Shown one piece after another: positions 8,383 to 17,736 of a stretch of 64,000 nt of DNA; the first letter of the stretch is position 1, and every line of letters begins with the position of its first letter. The notes below the pieces were generated by a model, which saw only the letters and a list, made by a program, of their open reading frames with translations, was not told the origin of the DNA and did no database searches. The position numbers and the translations under genes were made by a program. Origin of the DNA: Cytophagaceae bacterium (GTDB lineage: Bacteria > Bacteroidota > Bacteroidia > Cytophagales > Spirosomataceae); assembly GCA_027491195.1 (NCBI GenBank), contig JAIXWQ010000009.1, positions 1-64,000 on the forward strand, written 5' to 3'.

Positions 8383-9816
8383 CTAAAAACTAAAGTATAT
8401 AAATGTTTGTTCCGTACCTCTAAAAAGATAGAGTCCAAGTATTAATATATAATATATTGACCATCTAATAAACTTAGGACTTCGTTTTACAAAAATTTGA
8501 AGTGGATGAATATGTTCTCTACCAAACCACTCAAGAACTAAAAAAATAAATATAGCAATAGAAAGTTTTAAATCAATATTAATAGGTTTTTCAAAAAATG
8601 TATTAGAAAATATTTTTGAAATATATTCAAAAGCGGAATGGATATTATTTGATCTAAAAAAAATCCATGCAAAAGTAGTTAAAACAAAAGTGCTAAGTAT
8701 TTGAAAAAATTCCTTAAAAGTTGGAAATACTCGACCAGTTGCAACTATGTCTGAGTAACTTCTATTTTTATTGAGTAGAAGCAATGGTAAAAAATAAATA
8801 GCATTAATTAAGCCCCAAAATATAAAAGTCCAGTTAGCACCATGCCAAAATCCAGATAATAAGAATATTATAAAAGTGTTTCTAATTTTTATAATTAACT
8901 CTGATTTACTGCCGCCTAATGGTATATAAACATAATCTCGAAACCAAGATGATAATGACATATGCCATTTTCGCCAAAACTCAGCTATATCTCTAGAAAA
9001 ATATGGATAAGAAAAATTTCTAAGTAGGTTGATTCCAAATAATTTAGCAGAACCAAGAGCTATATCTGAATATCCTGAAAAATCGCCATAAATTTGAATT
9101 GCAAATAATATTGCTCCTAAAAATAAAGAACTCCCATTATAATAAGAATAATTACCAAATATCATATTGACATAACTAGCACATGAATCAGCAATAATTA
9201 TTTTTTTTACAAGTCCCCAAAGAATTTGCCTAAGTCCATCTACAAATGAATTATAATCAATAACTCTTTTAGTAGATATTTGAGGTAAGAGATGAGTTGC
9301 TCTTTCAATAGGTCCAGCAACCAATAATGGAAAAAAACAAACAAAAACCGAGTAGCTTACAAAGTCATTAATTGGTTTAAATCTATTTTTATAAATATCT
9401 ATTACATAAGATAGTCCGTGAAATGTATAGAAAGATATGCCAACAGGCAAGATTAACTTTAAAGTAAAAGGATTAATTTTTATGCCAAAGTTTGAAAATA
9501 ATTCAGAGAATGACTCTGTAAAAAAATTAAAATATTTAAAAACACCTAGAAAGCCTAGATTAATAATCACACTAATTAAAAGCCATGATTTCTTCTCAAT
9601 TTGATTTTTTGATCTAAAAATAAGTTTACCAGATATGAAATCTAAGAATGTAGAAAAGACCAACAGAAAAAGAAATCTGTAATCCCAAAATGCATAAAAA
9701 AAATAACTTGCAAATAATAAAAATAGATTCTGAAGTTTTAAATTATTATTAATTGCCCAATAAATTATAAAAACTATTGGGAGGAATATTAAATATGAAA
9801 AAGAATTAAAGAGCAT
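8383..9816 (-). CDS. MBOAT family O-acyltransferase (AlgI-like)
   Basis: A 477-residue polytopic membrane protein. It contains the MBOAT signature FWRKWHMSLSSWFRDY (His285) followed by YIPLGGSK, and the catalytic-histidine motif SGFWHGANW (His325). AlgI-type proteins move an acyl group, often acetyl, from a cytosolic donor across the membrane for modification of an exported polysaccharide. The length and motif spacing match the family. It overlaps the upstream glycosyltransferase gene by 11 bases and is followed by an SGNH-like partner. The acyl group and acceptor are unknown. Confidence 0.9.
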   Translation of the reverse strand: MLFNSFSYLIFLPIVFIIYWAINNNLKLQNLFLLFASYFFYAFWDYRFLFLLVFSTFLDFISGKLIFRSKNQIEKKSWLLISVIINLGFLGVFKYFNFFTESFSELFSNFGIKINPFTLKLILPVGISFYTFHGLSYVIDIYKNRFKPINDFVSYSVFVCFFPLLVAGPIERATHLLPQISTKRVIDYNSFVDGLRQILWGLVKKIIIADSCASYVNMIFGNYSYYNGSSLFLGAILFAIQIYGDFSGYSDIALGSAKLFGINLLRNFSYPYFSRDIAEFWRKWHMSLSSWFRDYVYIPLGGSKSELIIKIRNTFIIFLLSGFWHGANWTFIFWGLINAIYFLPLLLLNKNRSYSDIVATGRVFPTFKEFFQILSTFVLTTFAWIFFRSNNIHSAFEYISKIFSNTFFEKPINIDLKLSIAIFIFLVLEWFGREHIHPLQIFVKRSPKFIRWSIYYILILGLYLFRGTEQTFIYFSF

Positions 9817-10690
9817 GTGTAAATTTCTTTTTAAGATAATATTTTAAATTCCATATTATACTTTTGAATAAAAAGAAATTATTATAAAAAAAACCGCTTC
9901 TTTTAATTCTTAATGTACTTGGATTTGTAATTTTATGAAATGGATTATAAATTTGATTTAATAAAGACAAAATTGTTTTATATACTCCTAAAAAACCGAG
10001 ATTCTTTTGAGCAAATAACAAAGCATTTCGATATGCATACCATGATGTTCTTTTATTATTACTCGAAGAGCCCTCTGAATGATGCATAACTGGTAATAAT
10101 GTATTGATTATTTTATAATTAGCTTTTTTTGTTCTTTCAAAATAATCATTATCCTCTCCATACATAAAATATTCTTCATCAAGATATCCAATAGTATCAA
10201 AAAGTTCTCTTGTTATAATAAAAAAGAAACCCGGAATATTTTCAACTAGTTTAATTTTTTCAAAAGAATATGATTGATTTGAAAATGAGTTGAAATAATT
10301 AATTTTATTTGCGTTGATTTCATCAAATCCAATCAAACCAACTTTTTTTATATTTTTTCTAATATAATCAATTGTGTCATTAAATATATTAGAGAAATCT
10401 TCCCTTATAGCAATATCATTATTTGCAATTATGTAATAATCAAAATCATCATGACAAGTAGCATATGTAATGCCATTATTTACATTGGAAGCAAAACCAC
10501 TTGTTTTTCTATTGTTTATGGTATAATTGTAATTATTAGATTTTAAATAATTTATAGATGAATCAGAAGATTTGTCGTCAGTAATTAATAAATAGATATT
10601 ATTTTCTTTACAAAAAATTGATATGCTATCAAGATACTTTTCTAAAAATTTTAATCCATTATAATTTATTATAATAAAACATAGTTTCAT
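9806..10690 (-). CDS. family 2 glycosyltransferase
   Basis: A 294-residue GT-A transferase. The nucleotide-binding strand ends in ITDDKSSDSS and is followed by YYIANNDIAI, the NND stretch used for metal and donor binding in rhamnosyltransferase-like GT2 enzymes. YFMYGEDNDYFERTKKANY supplies the acceptor-side ED motif seen in this subgroup. It lies in the middle of the polysaccharide locus, 13 bases after the FkbM gene. Sugar specificity is not predictable from sequence alone. Confidence 0.85.
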   Translation of the reverse strand: MKLCFIIINYNGLKFLEKYLDSISIFCKENNIYLLITDDKSSDSSINYLKSNNYNYTINNRKTSGFASNVNNGITYATCHDDFDYYIIANNDIAIREDFSNIFNDTIDYIRKNIKKVGLIGFDEINANKINYFNSFSNQSYSFEKIKLVENIPGFFFIITRELFDTIGYLDEEYFMYGEDNDYFERTKKANYKIINTLLPVMHHSEGSSSNNKRTSWYAYRNALLFAQKNLGFLGVYKTILSLLNQIYNPFHKITNPSTLRIKRSGFFYNNFFLFKSIIWNLKYYLKKKFTHAL

Positions 10691-10703
10691 AACTTATTTA
10701 AGT

Positions 10704-11366
10704 TTAATTTATTACCCATGTTTCCCAAACAAAGCGATATTTAAATAATGGTTTATGAGTTAAACTTAACTTTTCGTGAAGTTTTTCTAATTCTATTTCA
10801 GCATTCGGTATAAAATGATGAAACTGAACATGAATAATTGAAATATTTTTTATTAGGCCACTTTCAATAATTTTGTTTAATAAATCATATTCACCTCCTT
10901 CTATATTGATTTTCATTAAATCAACTTTATTAATTCCGTGCTGTTTAAAAAAATCTGTAACTGCAACTAATTTTATTGTCTCAATATTATTGTTTTTTAT
11001 ATAAATAGATGTCCCGTCATCATTAATTCCAATATCCATGCTACAATCAACAGATCCTAGTCCATAATTATATGAAATTATATTAGGGTTATTCATAAAT
11101 CTAGTTTCTATAAATTTATGGTAACTTAGTACTGGTTCAAATATTAAAACTTTACAATTATACTTTGAATAAATATCTGATGCCCATTGTCCTTTATAAC
11201 CTCCAAGATCAAATACAATTGAATTCATATTTATATCAAAATTATACCTAAATTTTTCATCACCACCATCATTAAAATATCGACTAACTTCTCTTTGATG
11301 ATTTGTTGGAATATATTTTGATAAAAATAATTCTAAATATTTTTTTGAGGTTTGTAAAATTGACAT
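10704..11366 (-). CDS. FkbM family methyltransferase
   Basis: A 220-residue methyltransferase with VFDLGGYKGQWASDIY (about residues 50-65) as the SAM-binding motif, FEPV as the second acidic position and LMKINIEGGEYDLL, the typical FkbM 'D.EG.E' block (here N-I-E-G-G-E). FkbM enzymes O-methylate sugars or polyketides; in this setting a sugar hydroxyl of the repeat unit is the likely target. The locus also carries a second, unrelated methyltransferase at 5798-6463. Confidence 0.82.
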   Translation of the reverse strand: MSILQTSKKYLELFLSKYIPTNHQREVSRYFNDGGDEKFRYNFDINMNSIVFDLGGYKGQWASDIYSKYNCKVLIFEPVLSYHKFIETRFMNNPNIISYNYGLGSVDCSMDIGINDDGTSIYIKNNNIETIKLVAVTDFFKQHGINKVDLMKINIEGGEYDLLNKIIESGLIKNISIIHVQFHHFIPNAEIELEKLHEKLSLTHKPLFKYRFVWETWVIN

Positions 11367-11410
11367 ATGGTTTACCTTTAAATATTGAATGATTAATTTT
11401 AATACAAAAA

Positions 11411-12568
11411 TTATTTAATAAAATTATTGTAAATCGTGTTAATTAGGTTATTGAGATATAAGAACCTGGATTTCCAACTTGTATAATTTATAGCTTTTTT
11501 TTGTCCGGCATTTCTAATTAGATTTGCCTTAATTGGATTAACTTTAACATATTTAATGATTTTAATGCAATCATCAATATCTTTATAAGAAAGGATTTCT
11601 GTACCAATTTCGAAGTATTTAGTTAACCCTTCTGAATATTGTGTTAAATACAGTCCCCCCCATAATGGTATTTCAAAATCTCGTCCTTTAATTGTTGTAA
11701 CATTTTTTGTATAACCCACATTGGCAAATCCGAGTGTTAAAGGAGCATCTTTAACATAATCTTGTAATTGATTATCATCTAACATTCCATTCGGCCAACC
11801 TCTTCCAAAACATTTTACTTTTATACCACTCGTCATAATTTTTTTTATGAAGCTTTCCCTCCAGCCATATTTAGTTCCTACAAATAAAACATAAAAATCA
11901 TCATTATTAAGGAGATATTTGTTAATAACTACGTTTTGTTCATATTTAATTGATTCCCAAAAAAAACAAGCTGTTTTATTAAAATTATACCTAGGTATAA
12001 TCTCTGGAGAAAATGTTAAATTAAAATCAACTAATTTAGAAATATTATTTATTCCAACAGGTTGACCCTTAACATTTGACTTATAATATAAAATGTCATC
12101 CCAACAAAAACTTATTAATAACACATTTTTTCGTCTCAAATAATTAATAGATTCTGGAGAGATAGAAAAATCAGAAGCATAAAAGAAAACTATAATGTTA
12201 TACTTTGGATCATAAAAATTAGAAAACTCATTAATTAAATTTTGATTTAAATTAGAATAATATTTCAACCATTCAGTATAATTATCAAAGAAATTTTCTA
12301 CGTTAGGCCAAGAAAAATGATAAACTTCTCCAAAAAGAGATATTTCATCAATAAGAACTTTTTCCCAATTACTAATTGACAAAACAACGAAAACTTTAGT
12401 TTTCTTTTTAGGATCCCACTCGAAATTTCTTTTTAATAACTTTTCATAGATCAAATCAAATTGATTAGTTACATTATTGAGTTTTTTATATAACTGAATG
12501 TTGTATCTCGTTATGACAGTTTGATAAAACGATTTAATTAAAAGTTCGATATTTTTTAACAAAAGCAA
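11411..12568 (-). CDS. CgeB-like glycosyltransferase
   Basis: A 385-residue protein of the CgeB/Glyco_trans_1_2 type. The C-terminal part has GWRESFIKKI, GRGWPNG, and KGRDFEIPLWGGLYLTQYSE followed by LTKYFEIGTEI, which is the characteristic donor-domain block of that family (normally KxRxFEIPxxGGFxLT). No export signal is visible. Donor and acceptor are unknown. The gene lies 14 bases downstream of a family 4 glycosyltransferase gene. Confidence 0.78.
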   Translation of the reverse strand: MLLLKNIELLIKSFYQTVITRYNIQLYKKLNNVTNQFDLIYEKLLKRNFEWDPKKKTKVFVVLSISNWEKVLIDEISLFGEVYHFSWPNVENFFDNYTEWLKYYSNLNQNLINEFSNFYDPKYNIIVFFYASDFSISPESINYLRRKNVLLISFCWDDILYYKSNVKGQPVGINNISKLVDFNLTFSPEIIPRYNFNKTACFFWESIKYEQNVVINKYLLNNDDFYVLFVGTKYGWRESFIKKIMTSGIKVKCFGRGWPNGMLDDNQLQDYVKDAPLTLGFANVGYTKNVTTIKGRDFEIPLWGGLYLTQYSEGLTKYFEIGTEILSYKDIDDCIKIIKYVKVNPIKANLIRNAGQKKAINYTSWKSRFLYLNNLINTIYNNFIK

Positions 12569-12582
12569 ATTTTTTTGTGAAT

Positions 12583-13836
12583 TTAAGATTGTAAAATTTG
12601 GATCATTTTATGAACTGCTTGACTGGGAGTAATATTACTTTTTTTTATATTTTTACTAATTTCCAGATGATTGTCAATAATATATTCAAGTTTATTGGAT
12701 ATATCTTCAATATTATCAGCTTGACAAGAAATATGGCCATGATTTTCTAACATCTCCCTTAATTCATCATTTTTATAAATTATTCCAAATATAATTTTTC
12801 CAGAGTTTAGATAATCATAAGTTTTAAAAGGGATAGTAACAATACTTCTATCATCAGTGTTTTGAACCAATATTAATACATCTGATTTGTTAGCACATGA
12901 AATAGCGATTTCCCTTGACACTAAACCATGCATTTTAATATAATTAGACCCATTTAAAATTATTCTCTCTTTAATATCATTATCCATATTTCCATAAATA
13001 TTAATCTCAAATAAATTTGTGAAATCATATTTAGTTTGTGAAATATGTTTAATTGAACTCATCAGATTATCGAAATTTCTAGTTTGATATAATGATCCTA
13101 AGTATGTAAAATTGATGAGATTATTTTTATTTAAATGAGATTTTTCATTTAATGGATTTGATCCTGGATAAACAAAATCAATTTTATGTTTTAACATTTT
13201 ATATTTTTCTTTTGCTACAATCATTGCATTCTCAGTACAAAAAATTGTTTTAGTAGAAAATTTAATTAATATCTTTTCTACATAATTAAATGCTAATTTT
13301 GAAAATCTATTCCTTCCAATATCTTTTCCAGTTAATGGGTCCTGTAATTCTGTAATATTTTTGATTCTAACTAACTTGCTTAATACAATTCCACTAAAAT
13401 GTGCACTTGGGGGACCGCCAGTAGTATAAATGTAATCGATTTGTTTAAAATCCTTAATAAAATAGAATGAAGCAATAAAAGAAGAGAAAAACCAGCCCCA
13501 TCGACCTTCGCCTGATTTTAAATACAACTTATCTAAAATTGAAGAAATACATCTACATATGTAATAATATATTTTAAAAAAGAATTTCATACGACTTGAA
13601 AATTGAATTCCTTTTTTCTTAATTTGATCCTGTTCAAAAATAAATCCATTTGGTGTAAAACTTGGCACTCGTATATGTCTAATAGTTGGATTTTTAAAAG
13701 AGCATATACTACTAATTAACAAGATATCATACCCATTATTTAAAAAAGCATTGATTCGATCATCTACCCATTCTGCCTGACACACACCGGTCATATTTGA
13801 GTAATACGAAAAAACTAAAATTGTTTTTTTTTTCAT
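12583..13836 (-). CDS. family 4-type glycosyltransferase
   Basis: A 417-residue GT-B protein. Visible elements are VFSYYSNMTGVCQAEWVDDR at the N-terminus, YIYTTGGPPSAHFSGIVLS around residue 136, and a donor domain starting at NFTYLGSLYQTRNFDNL. The second half contains VLILVQNTDDRSIVTIPFKTYDYLNSGK, where the usual EX7E motif is degenerate (IPFKTYDYL). This TGGPP-type enzyme group occurs in exopolysaccharide loci. It starts ten bases after the wecB stop codon. Confidence 0.72.
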   Translation of the reverse strand: MKKKTILVFSYYSNMTGVCQAEWVDDRINAFLNNGYDILLISSICSFKNPTIRHIRVPSFTPNGFIFEQDQIKKKGIQFSSRMKFFFKIYYYICRCISSILDKLYLKSGEGRWGWFFSSFIASFYFIKDFKQIDYIYTTGGPPSAHFSGIVLSKLVRIKNITELQDPLTGKDIGRNRFSKLAFNYVEKILIKFSTKTIFCTENAMIVAKEKYKMLKHKIDFVYPGSNPLNEKSHLNKNNLINFTYLGSLYQTRNFDNLMSSIKHISQTKYDFTNLFEINIYGNMDNDIKERIILNGSNYIKMHGLVSREIAISCANKSDVLILVQNTDDRSIVTIPFKTYDYLNSGKIIFGIIYKNDELREMLENHGHISCQADNIEDISNKLEYIIDNHLEISKNIKKSNITPSQAVHKMIQILQS

Positions 13837-13846
13837 TATAAACTAA

Positions 13847-14956
13847 TTACTTTAATGTCACTAAAATATCAATTATACGCTCTGAAGCTAAACCATCACC
13901 ATAAGGATTAATAATAGATGACATTTGATTATAAAATCGTATATCGTCCAAAAGCAAATTTGCATTGTACAATAAATCAATTTTATTAGAACCTACTAAA
14001 ATAACTGTACCCGCTTCTACAGCTTCTGGTCGTTCAGTTGTATCTCTTATCACTAAAACAGGTTTTCCAAGTGATGGCGCTTCTTCTTGTATACCTCCAC
14101 TATCAGTAATCACTAGATAAGATTTATTTAATAACCATATAAATGTACTATAATCTAACGGTTCAATTAATATTACATTTTTATTGTCTTTAAAATAATT
14201 TTGAGCTACAGATTTTACATTTGGATTAGGGTGAACTGGATATATAAGCTGAATATCATCTCTAGATAAAGTTAAATTTTTAATTGATTCGAAAATATTA
14301 TCAAATCCATCACCAAAATTTTCTCTTCTATGGCCTGTAAATAAAATTATTTTTTTTGATTCGTCGATTTTTGATTTAAGATTTTTAATTTCAATTGAAT
14401 GTTCATCAATTAATTTAAGCGCATCGTATAGCGCATCTATTACTGTGTTTCCTGTTACATAAACATTATCTTTTTTACCTTCCGAGATTAAATTATTTTT
14501 AGCAGTTTCAGTAGGGGCAAAATGTAGGTCAGCTAGTGATCCGGTTAATGTTCTATTTATTTCTTCCGGAAAAGGAGATTTTTTATTAAAAGTTCTTAAA
14601 CCTGCTTCAACATGAATTATTTTAATACCTGCATAAAAAGAGGCTAATGCTGATGCAAACGAAGTTGTAGTATCCCCATGGACTATAATATAATCCGGTT
14701 TATAATTAGTGAAAAGCAAATCTAATTGTGTAATTATTTTACATGTTAATCCAGTTAATCCTTGATTATTTTCCATGCAATTAAAATCATAATCTATCGT
14801 CAGTTTAAATAAATCAAGAATAGGTAATATTAAATCTTTATGTTGTCCAGTATTACAAACAGTTACTTCAAATAAACTATTAGCACGTAGTCGATTTATT
14901 AAAGGTGCTAATTTGATTGCTTCAGGACGAGTGCCAAAAATTACTAAAATTCTCAT
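13847..14956 (-). CDS. wecB: UDP-N-acetylglucosamine 2-epimerase (non-hydrolysing)
   Basis: A 369-residue enzyme carrying the full WecB motif set: VIFGTRPEAIKLAP at the N-terminus, VHGDTTTSFA, IHVEAGLRT, FPEEINR, TGHRRENFGD, and TDSGGIQEEAPSLGKPVL with TTERPEAVEAG. It interconverts UDP-GlcNAc and UDP-ManNAc in the cytosol, supplying ManNAc for the repeat unit. Its start overlaps the stop of the polymerase gene by four bases (ATGA). No dedicated UDP-ManNAc dehydrogenase is seen; the Ugd-family protein encoded in the locus is a UDP-glucose-type enzyme by sequence. Confidence 0.93.
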   Translation of the reverse strand: MRILVIFGTRPEAIKLAPLINRLRANSLFEVTVCNTGQHKDLILPILDLFKLTIDYDFNCMENNQGLTGLTCKIITQLDLLFTNYKPDYIIVHGDTTTSFASALASFYAGIKIIHVEAGLRTFNKKSPFPEEINRTLTGSLADLHFAPTETAKNNLISEGKKDNVYVTGNTVIDALYDALKLIDEHSIEIKNLKSKIDESKKIILFTGHRRENFGDGFDNIFESIKNLTLSRDDIQLIYPVHPNPNVKSVAQNYFKDNKNVILIEPLDYSTFIWLLNKSYLVITDSGGIQEEAPSLGKPVLVIRDTTERPEAVEAGTVILVGSNKIDLLYNANLLLDDIRFYNQMSSIINPYGDGLASERIIDILVTLK

Positions 14957-16311
14957 TGAACGATTATTTTTGTTTTCTTGTGTGTAATTGTAAAAAAATT
15001 AAAGCATTTCAAAATTCCCAATAAAAAGAAAAGTGGTAATATAATTTGATAAGATTGTAAAGCAATATCTGAAACCCATATTTTTGGTTCCACAAAACCC
15101 CAAGGTTTAAAAATGGATATTGTTAATGGAACTGCAGCTATTCCTAATTTAGCAAAAAAATTAGTAGTAACTGATACATATATCCCAGAAATTAAACTCA
15201 AAAAGATCACACCCAAATATCCAAACTCCCAATAAAAATGTGCACCTGTTGGAAACTCACTCATTGAAGAGGTATTATACCCATTTATTTCTCTATAAAT
15301 GATATACATACCTTGAGAATATATATCATCTTTATCCAGTGAACTAGGGATTGGCTTTTCAGGATTGATGGATCTAGGCAAAAATCCCGCTAATGAATTT
15401 CTAATTGGACTTATTCCAGCAGACTGCCCTCTTTCATATAAACTAATAAACGCAGTTCCATACCTTGTTTGAGCACCAAATCGCCACTCAATTTCATCTA
15501 AAGAACTTCTTTCTCCCTTTTTTTCTAAATCAACTCCTGAATCAATTTTTAAACTACCTGCCTCATCTAAAAATATTCTTGTTGTAAATAATCCACCAAA
15601 AATAAAATACCCTACGATAATTATAGACGAAAATAATATCAGATTATTTTTTGCTTTTTTACTTTCTAAAATATAAAAAACTATAAAGTAAATAAATAAT
15701 AGTGTATAAATTAAAGCACCGCGAGTTGAAATAAATAATAAAGAAGTTAGTGTTGTTATTAGGCCTAAAAATAAGTACATATTATTAAAATATTTTTTTG
15801 AATAGATTAATAAAAATGGCCCTGAAGCTAATCCTACGTAAAAAAAAAGAGATTTAAATAATTCGAAATAAAAAGGTAAATCAATTTTAAAAACAACCAA
15901 GATATTCCAAAAAATAAACCCAATAGAAGTAATAAAAAGTATTTGTTTAGAAACCCTATCGTTTTGTTTTTTATTATTTATGTTTTCGCTAATTAATGCT
16001 CTTTTGTTTAAAATAGTTGTAATTAAATAGAACGCCGTTAGCCAAATGAACCATGAAAATAATTCAATTACATAAACCTTAAATAAATTACCAATTTCAA
16101 CTTTATCTTCAATCTCAAATTGATACTCACTAAAAATTCTTAAAATAGCCGGCATTACATAGTATAATAACAATTTAATTGAAATGAAATAAAATATTAG
16201 ATCTACTAGTAACTTATTGCGGCACTTTTTTTTTGTAAAGTACCAAAATAATGTTGATTGAATAATTAATAAAAAAGAAATTATCAAAAACAGAATTGAA
16301 TATATAATCAT
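14953..16311 (-). CDS. Wzy-type oligosaccharide repeat-unit polymerase
   Basis: A 452-residue hydrophobic protein with about ten predicted membrane segments and one large polar loop (about residues 250-335), the usual topology of Wzy polymerases. Sequence conservation in Wzy proteins is low, so the call rests on topology, length and position directly after the flippase gene (four-base ATGA overlap). It would polymerise lipid-linked repeat units at the periplasmic face of the inner membrane. O-antigen ligase is the main alternative. Confidence 0.72.
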   Translation of the reverse strand: MIIYSILFLIISFLLIIQSTLFWYFTKKKCRNKLLVDLIFYFISIKLLLYYVMPAILRIFSEYQFEIEDKVEIGNLFKVYVIELFSWFIWLTAFYLITTILNKRALISENINNKKQNDRVSKQILFITSIGFIFWNILVVFKIDLPFYFELFKSLFFYVGLASGPFLLIYSKKYFNNMYLFLGLITTLTSLLFISTRGALIYTLLFIYFIVFYILESKKAKNNLILFSSIIIVGYFIFGGLFTTRIFLDEAGSLKIDSGVDLEKKGERSSLDEIEWRFGAQTRYGTAFISLYERGQSAGISPIRNSLAGFLPRSINPEKPIPSSLDKDDIYSQGMYIIYREINGYNTSSMSEFPTGAHFYWEFGYLGVIFLSLISGIYVSVTTNFFAKLGIAAVPLTISIFKPWGFVEPKIWVSDIALQSYQIILPLFFLLGILKCFNFFTITHKKTKIIVQ

Positions 16312-17609
16312 TTAAGTTTACTGATTTTTATTTTATGTCTAATCCAAAAAAAATACAAAATTGAAAAAAATAAACTTGAAAAAACAACACCCTTTATTTG
16401 AAACAAGTAAGCGAAAACAATGTTCATAAATATTCCCACTAATGCAGTTGTAATCTTAATTACAGCAAGATTAGAAGTTTGCATTTTGCTCATCATTTCT
16501 AATGATAATGCTTGTGCACAAGCAAAAATACCACCAGATAAAATAAGCCATGGCAATAAATATGAAATTTCTATATAATCATTATTATGGAAAAACAGAC
16601 CGAATAGTTGTTTGTGGAACAATAATGATAATAAAAAAGTTGCAGCTGTAATAATTAATCCAATCGTATTAATTTTGGATGCCATTGTATTTACTACTTT
16701 ATTTTTTTCTACATCAAACCCATCTCCCGCCCTCTGAAAAAAAATAGGGGTTAATAATTGAATGCCGAACCCTGTAATGACAGAAATAGGAAAATAACCA
16801 ATTTGATATAAAGCAGTGTACAATCCGACATTTTTGGATGTAGAAAAAAAGGCAAGAGACCATTTATCAGATGATATTTGTGCCCAAGTAAATAAACCCC
16901 AAGATATAAATGGCCAAATGTAATCCCAAATTTTATTTTCCCAATCCTTATCTCTTTTTTCACCGCTAAAGGAAATAATATTTTTTAAAAAATAAAATTG
17001 AATAAAAAACAATAAAAATGATGAGACTAAATACCCACTAATTACAGAAGTTGTAAATGCTCCAAAAAGAAATATAGTAAAAATTGCAATCAAATATCTA
17101 GACCAAGAATCCACTCCTTGTAAAATAGCAACCAGTGATCTTTGTCTAGCAGCGATTTGAATAGATGTAAAGATCAAATTAATTCCGCTAATAATAGAAA
17201 ATACTAATGCAAATGCTAAAATATAATTTAAATTTGATTTACTTGTAAAAAACAATAAAAATCCAATTACTACAGTTACTATTAAAGATATTAATGAAAA
17301 AACTGTGATAAAAAATTTTAGTGTTCTTGCATACTTTGATAATTCATTTTTTTCTTTTGCTATGATATAAAACCTAGTTGAACCAGCACTTAAAGGAGCA
17401 AATAAAACTTGTGAAAGTAGTGCTACATATGTTAGCGATAGCGACAATATTCCATACTCTTCTGGTAACATCTTGCGAGTTAAAATTTTAACTCCATATA
17501 AAGAAGCTAAAAATGATAATATTTGTCCAAATATTACCCATGCTCCCTCCTTAAAGTAACCTGAATAACTATTAAAAATATTTAAAAAATAAATGCGAAG
17601 TTTTTGCAA
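16308..17609 (-). CDS. Wzx-type polysaccharide flippase (MOP superfamily), TTG start
   Basis: A 433-residue polytopic protein with the N-terminal pattern GAWVIFGQILSFLASLYGVK followed by LPEEYG, typical of Wzx/RfbX flippases. It would move lipid-linked repeat units across the inner membrane. The only initiator that keeps this first membrane segment is a TTG at 17609: the in-frame codons upstream are ACG, ATA and then a TAA stop. The first in-frame ATG, at the Met of KMLPEEY, would delete the first helix. It is the first very A+T-rich gene after ugd and is translationally coupled to the polymerase gene. Confidence 0.8.
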   Translation of the reverse strand: MQKLRIYFLNIFNSYSGYFKEGAWVIFGQILSFLASLYGVKILTRKMLPEEYGILSLSLTYVALLSQVLFAPLSAGSTRFYIIAKEKNELSKYARTLKFFITVFSLISLIVTVVIGFLLFFTSKSNLNYILAFALVFSIISGINLIFTSIQIAARQRSLVAILQGVDSWSRYLIAIFTIFLFGAFTTSVISGYLVSSFLLFFIQFYFLKNIISFSGEKRDKDWENKIWDYIWPFISWGLFTWAQISSDKWSLAFFSTSKNVGLYTALYQIGYFPISVITGFGIQLLTPIFFQRAGDGFDVEKNKVVNTMASKINTIGLIITAATFLLSLLFHKQLFGLFFHNNDYIEISYLLPWLILSGGIFACAQALSLEMMSKMQTSNLAVIKITTALVGIFMNIVFAYLFQIKGVVFSSLFFSILYFFWIRHKIKISKLK

Positions 17610-17736
17610 CGTTATTTATGATATTCCATTTAATTAATTAAAAACTAATTAGATTTAAATTCTTTAGGCAATTTTGTCCACTCACTTGAAGGCAATGCTT
17701 TAAAGCAATTCTAGGTTCTTTATTTAACTAGAGGGT

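Noticed and set aside
13847-14956. wecB as a duplicate of the epimerase at 2636
   Set aside because: The two belong to different subgroups (VEAGLRT against MEAGNRCYDQ) and act on different UDP-sugars.
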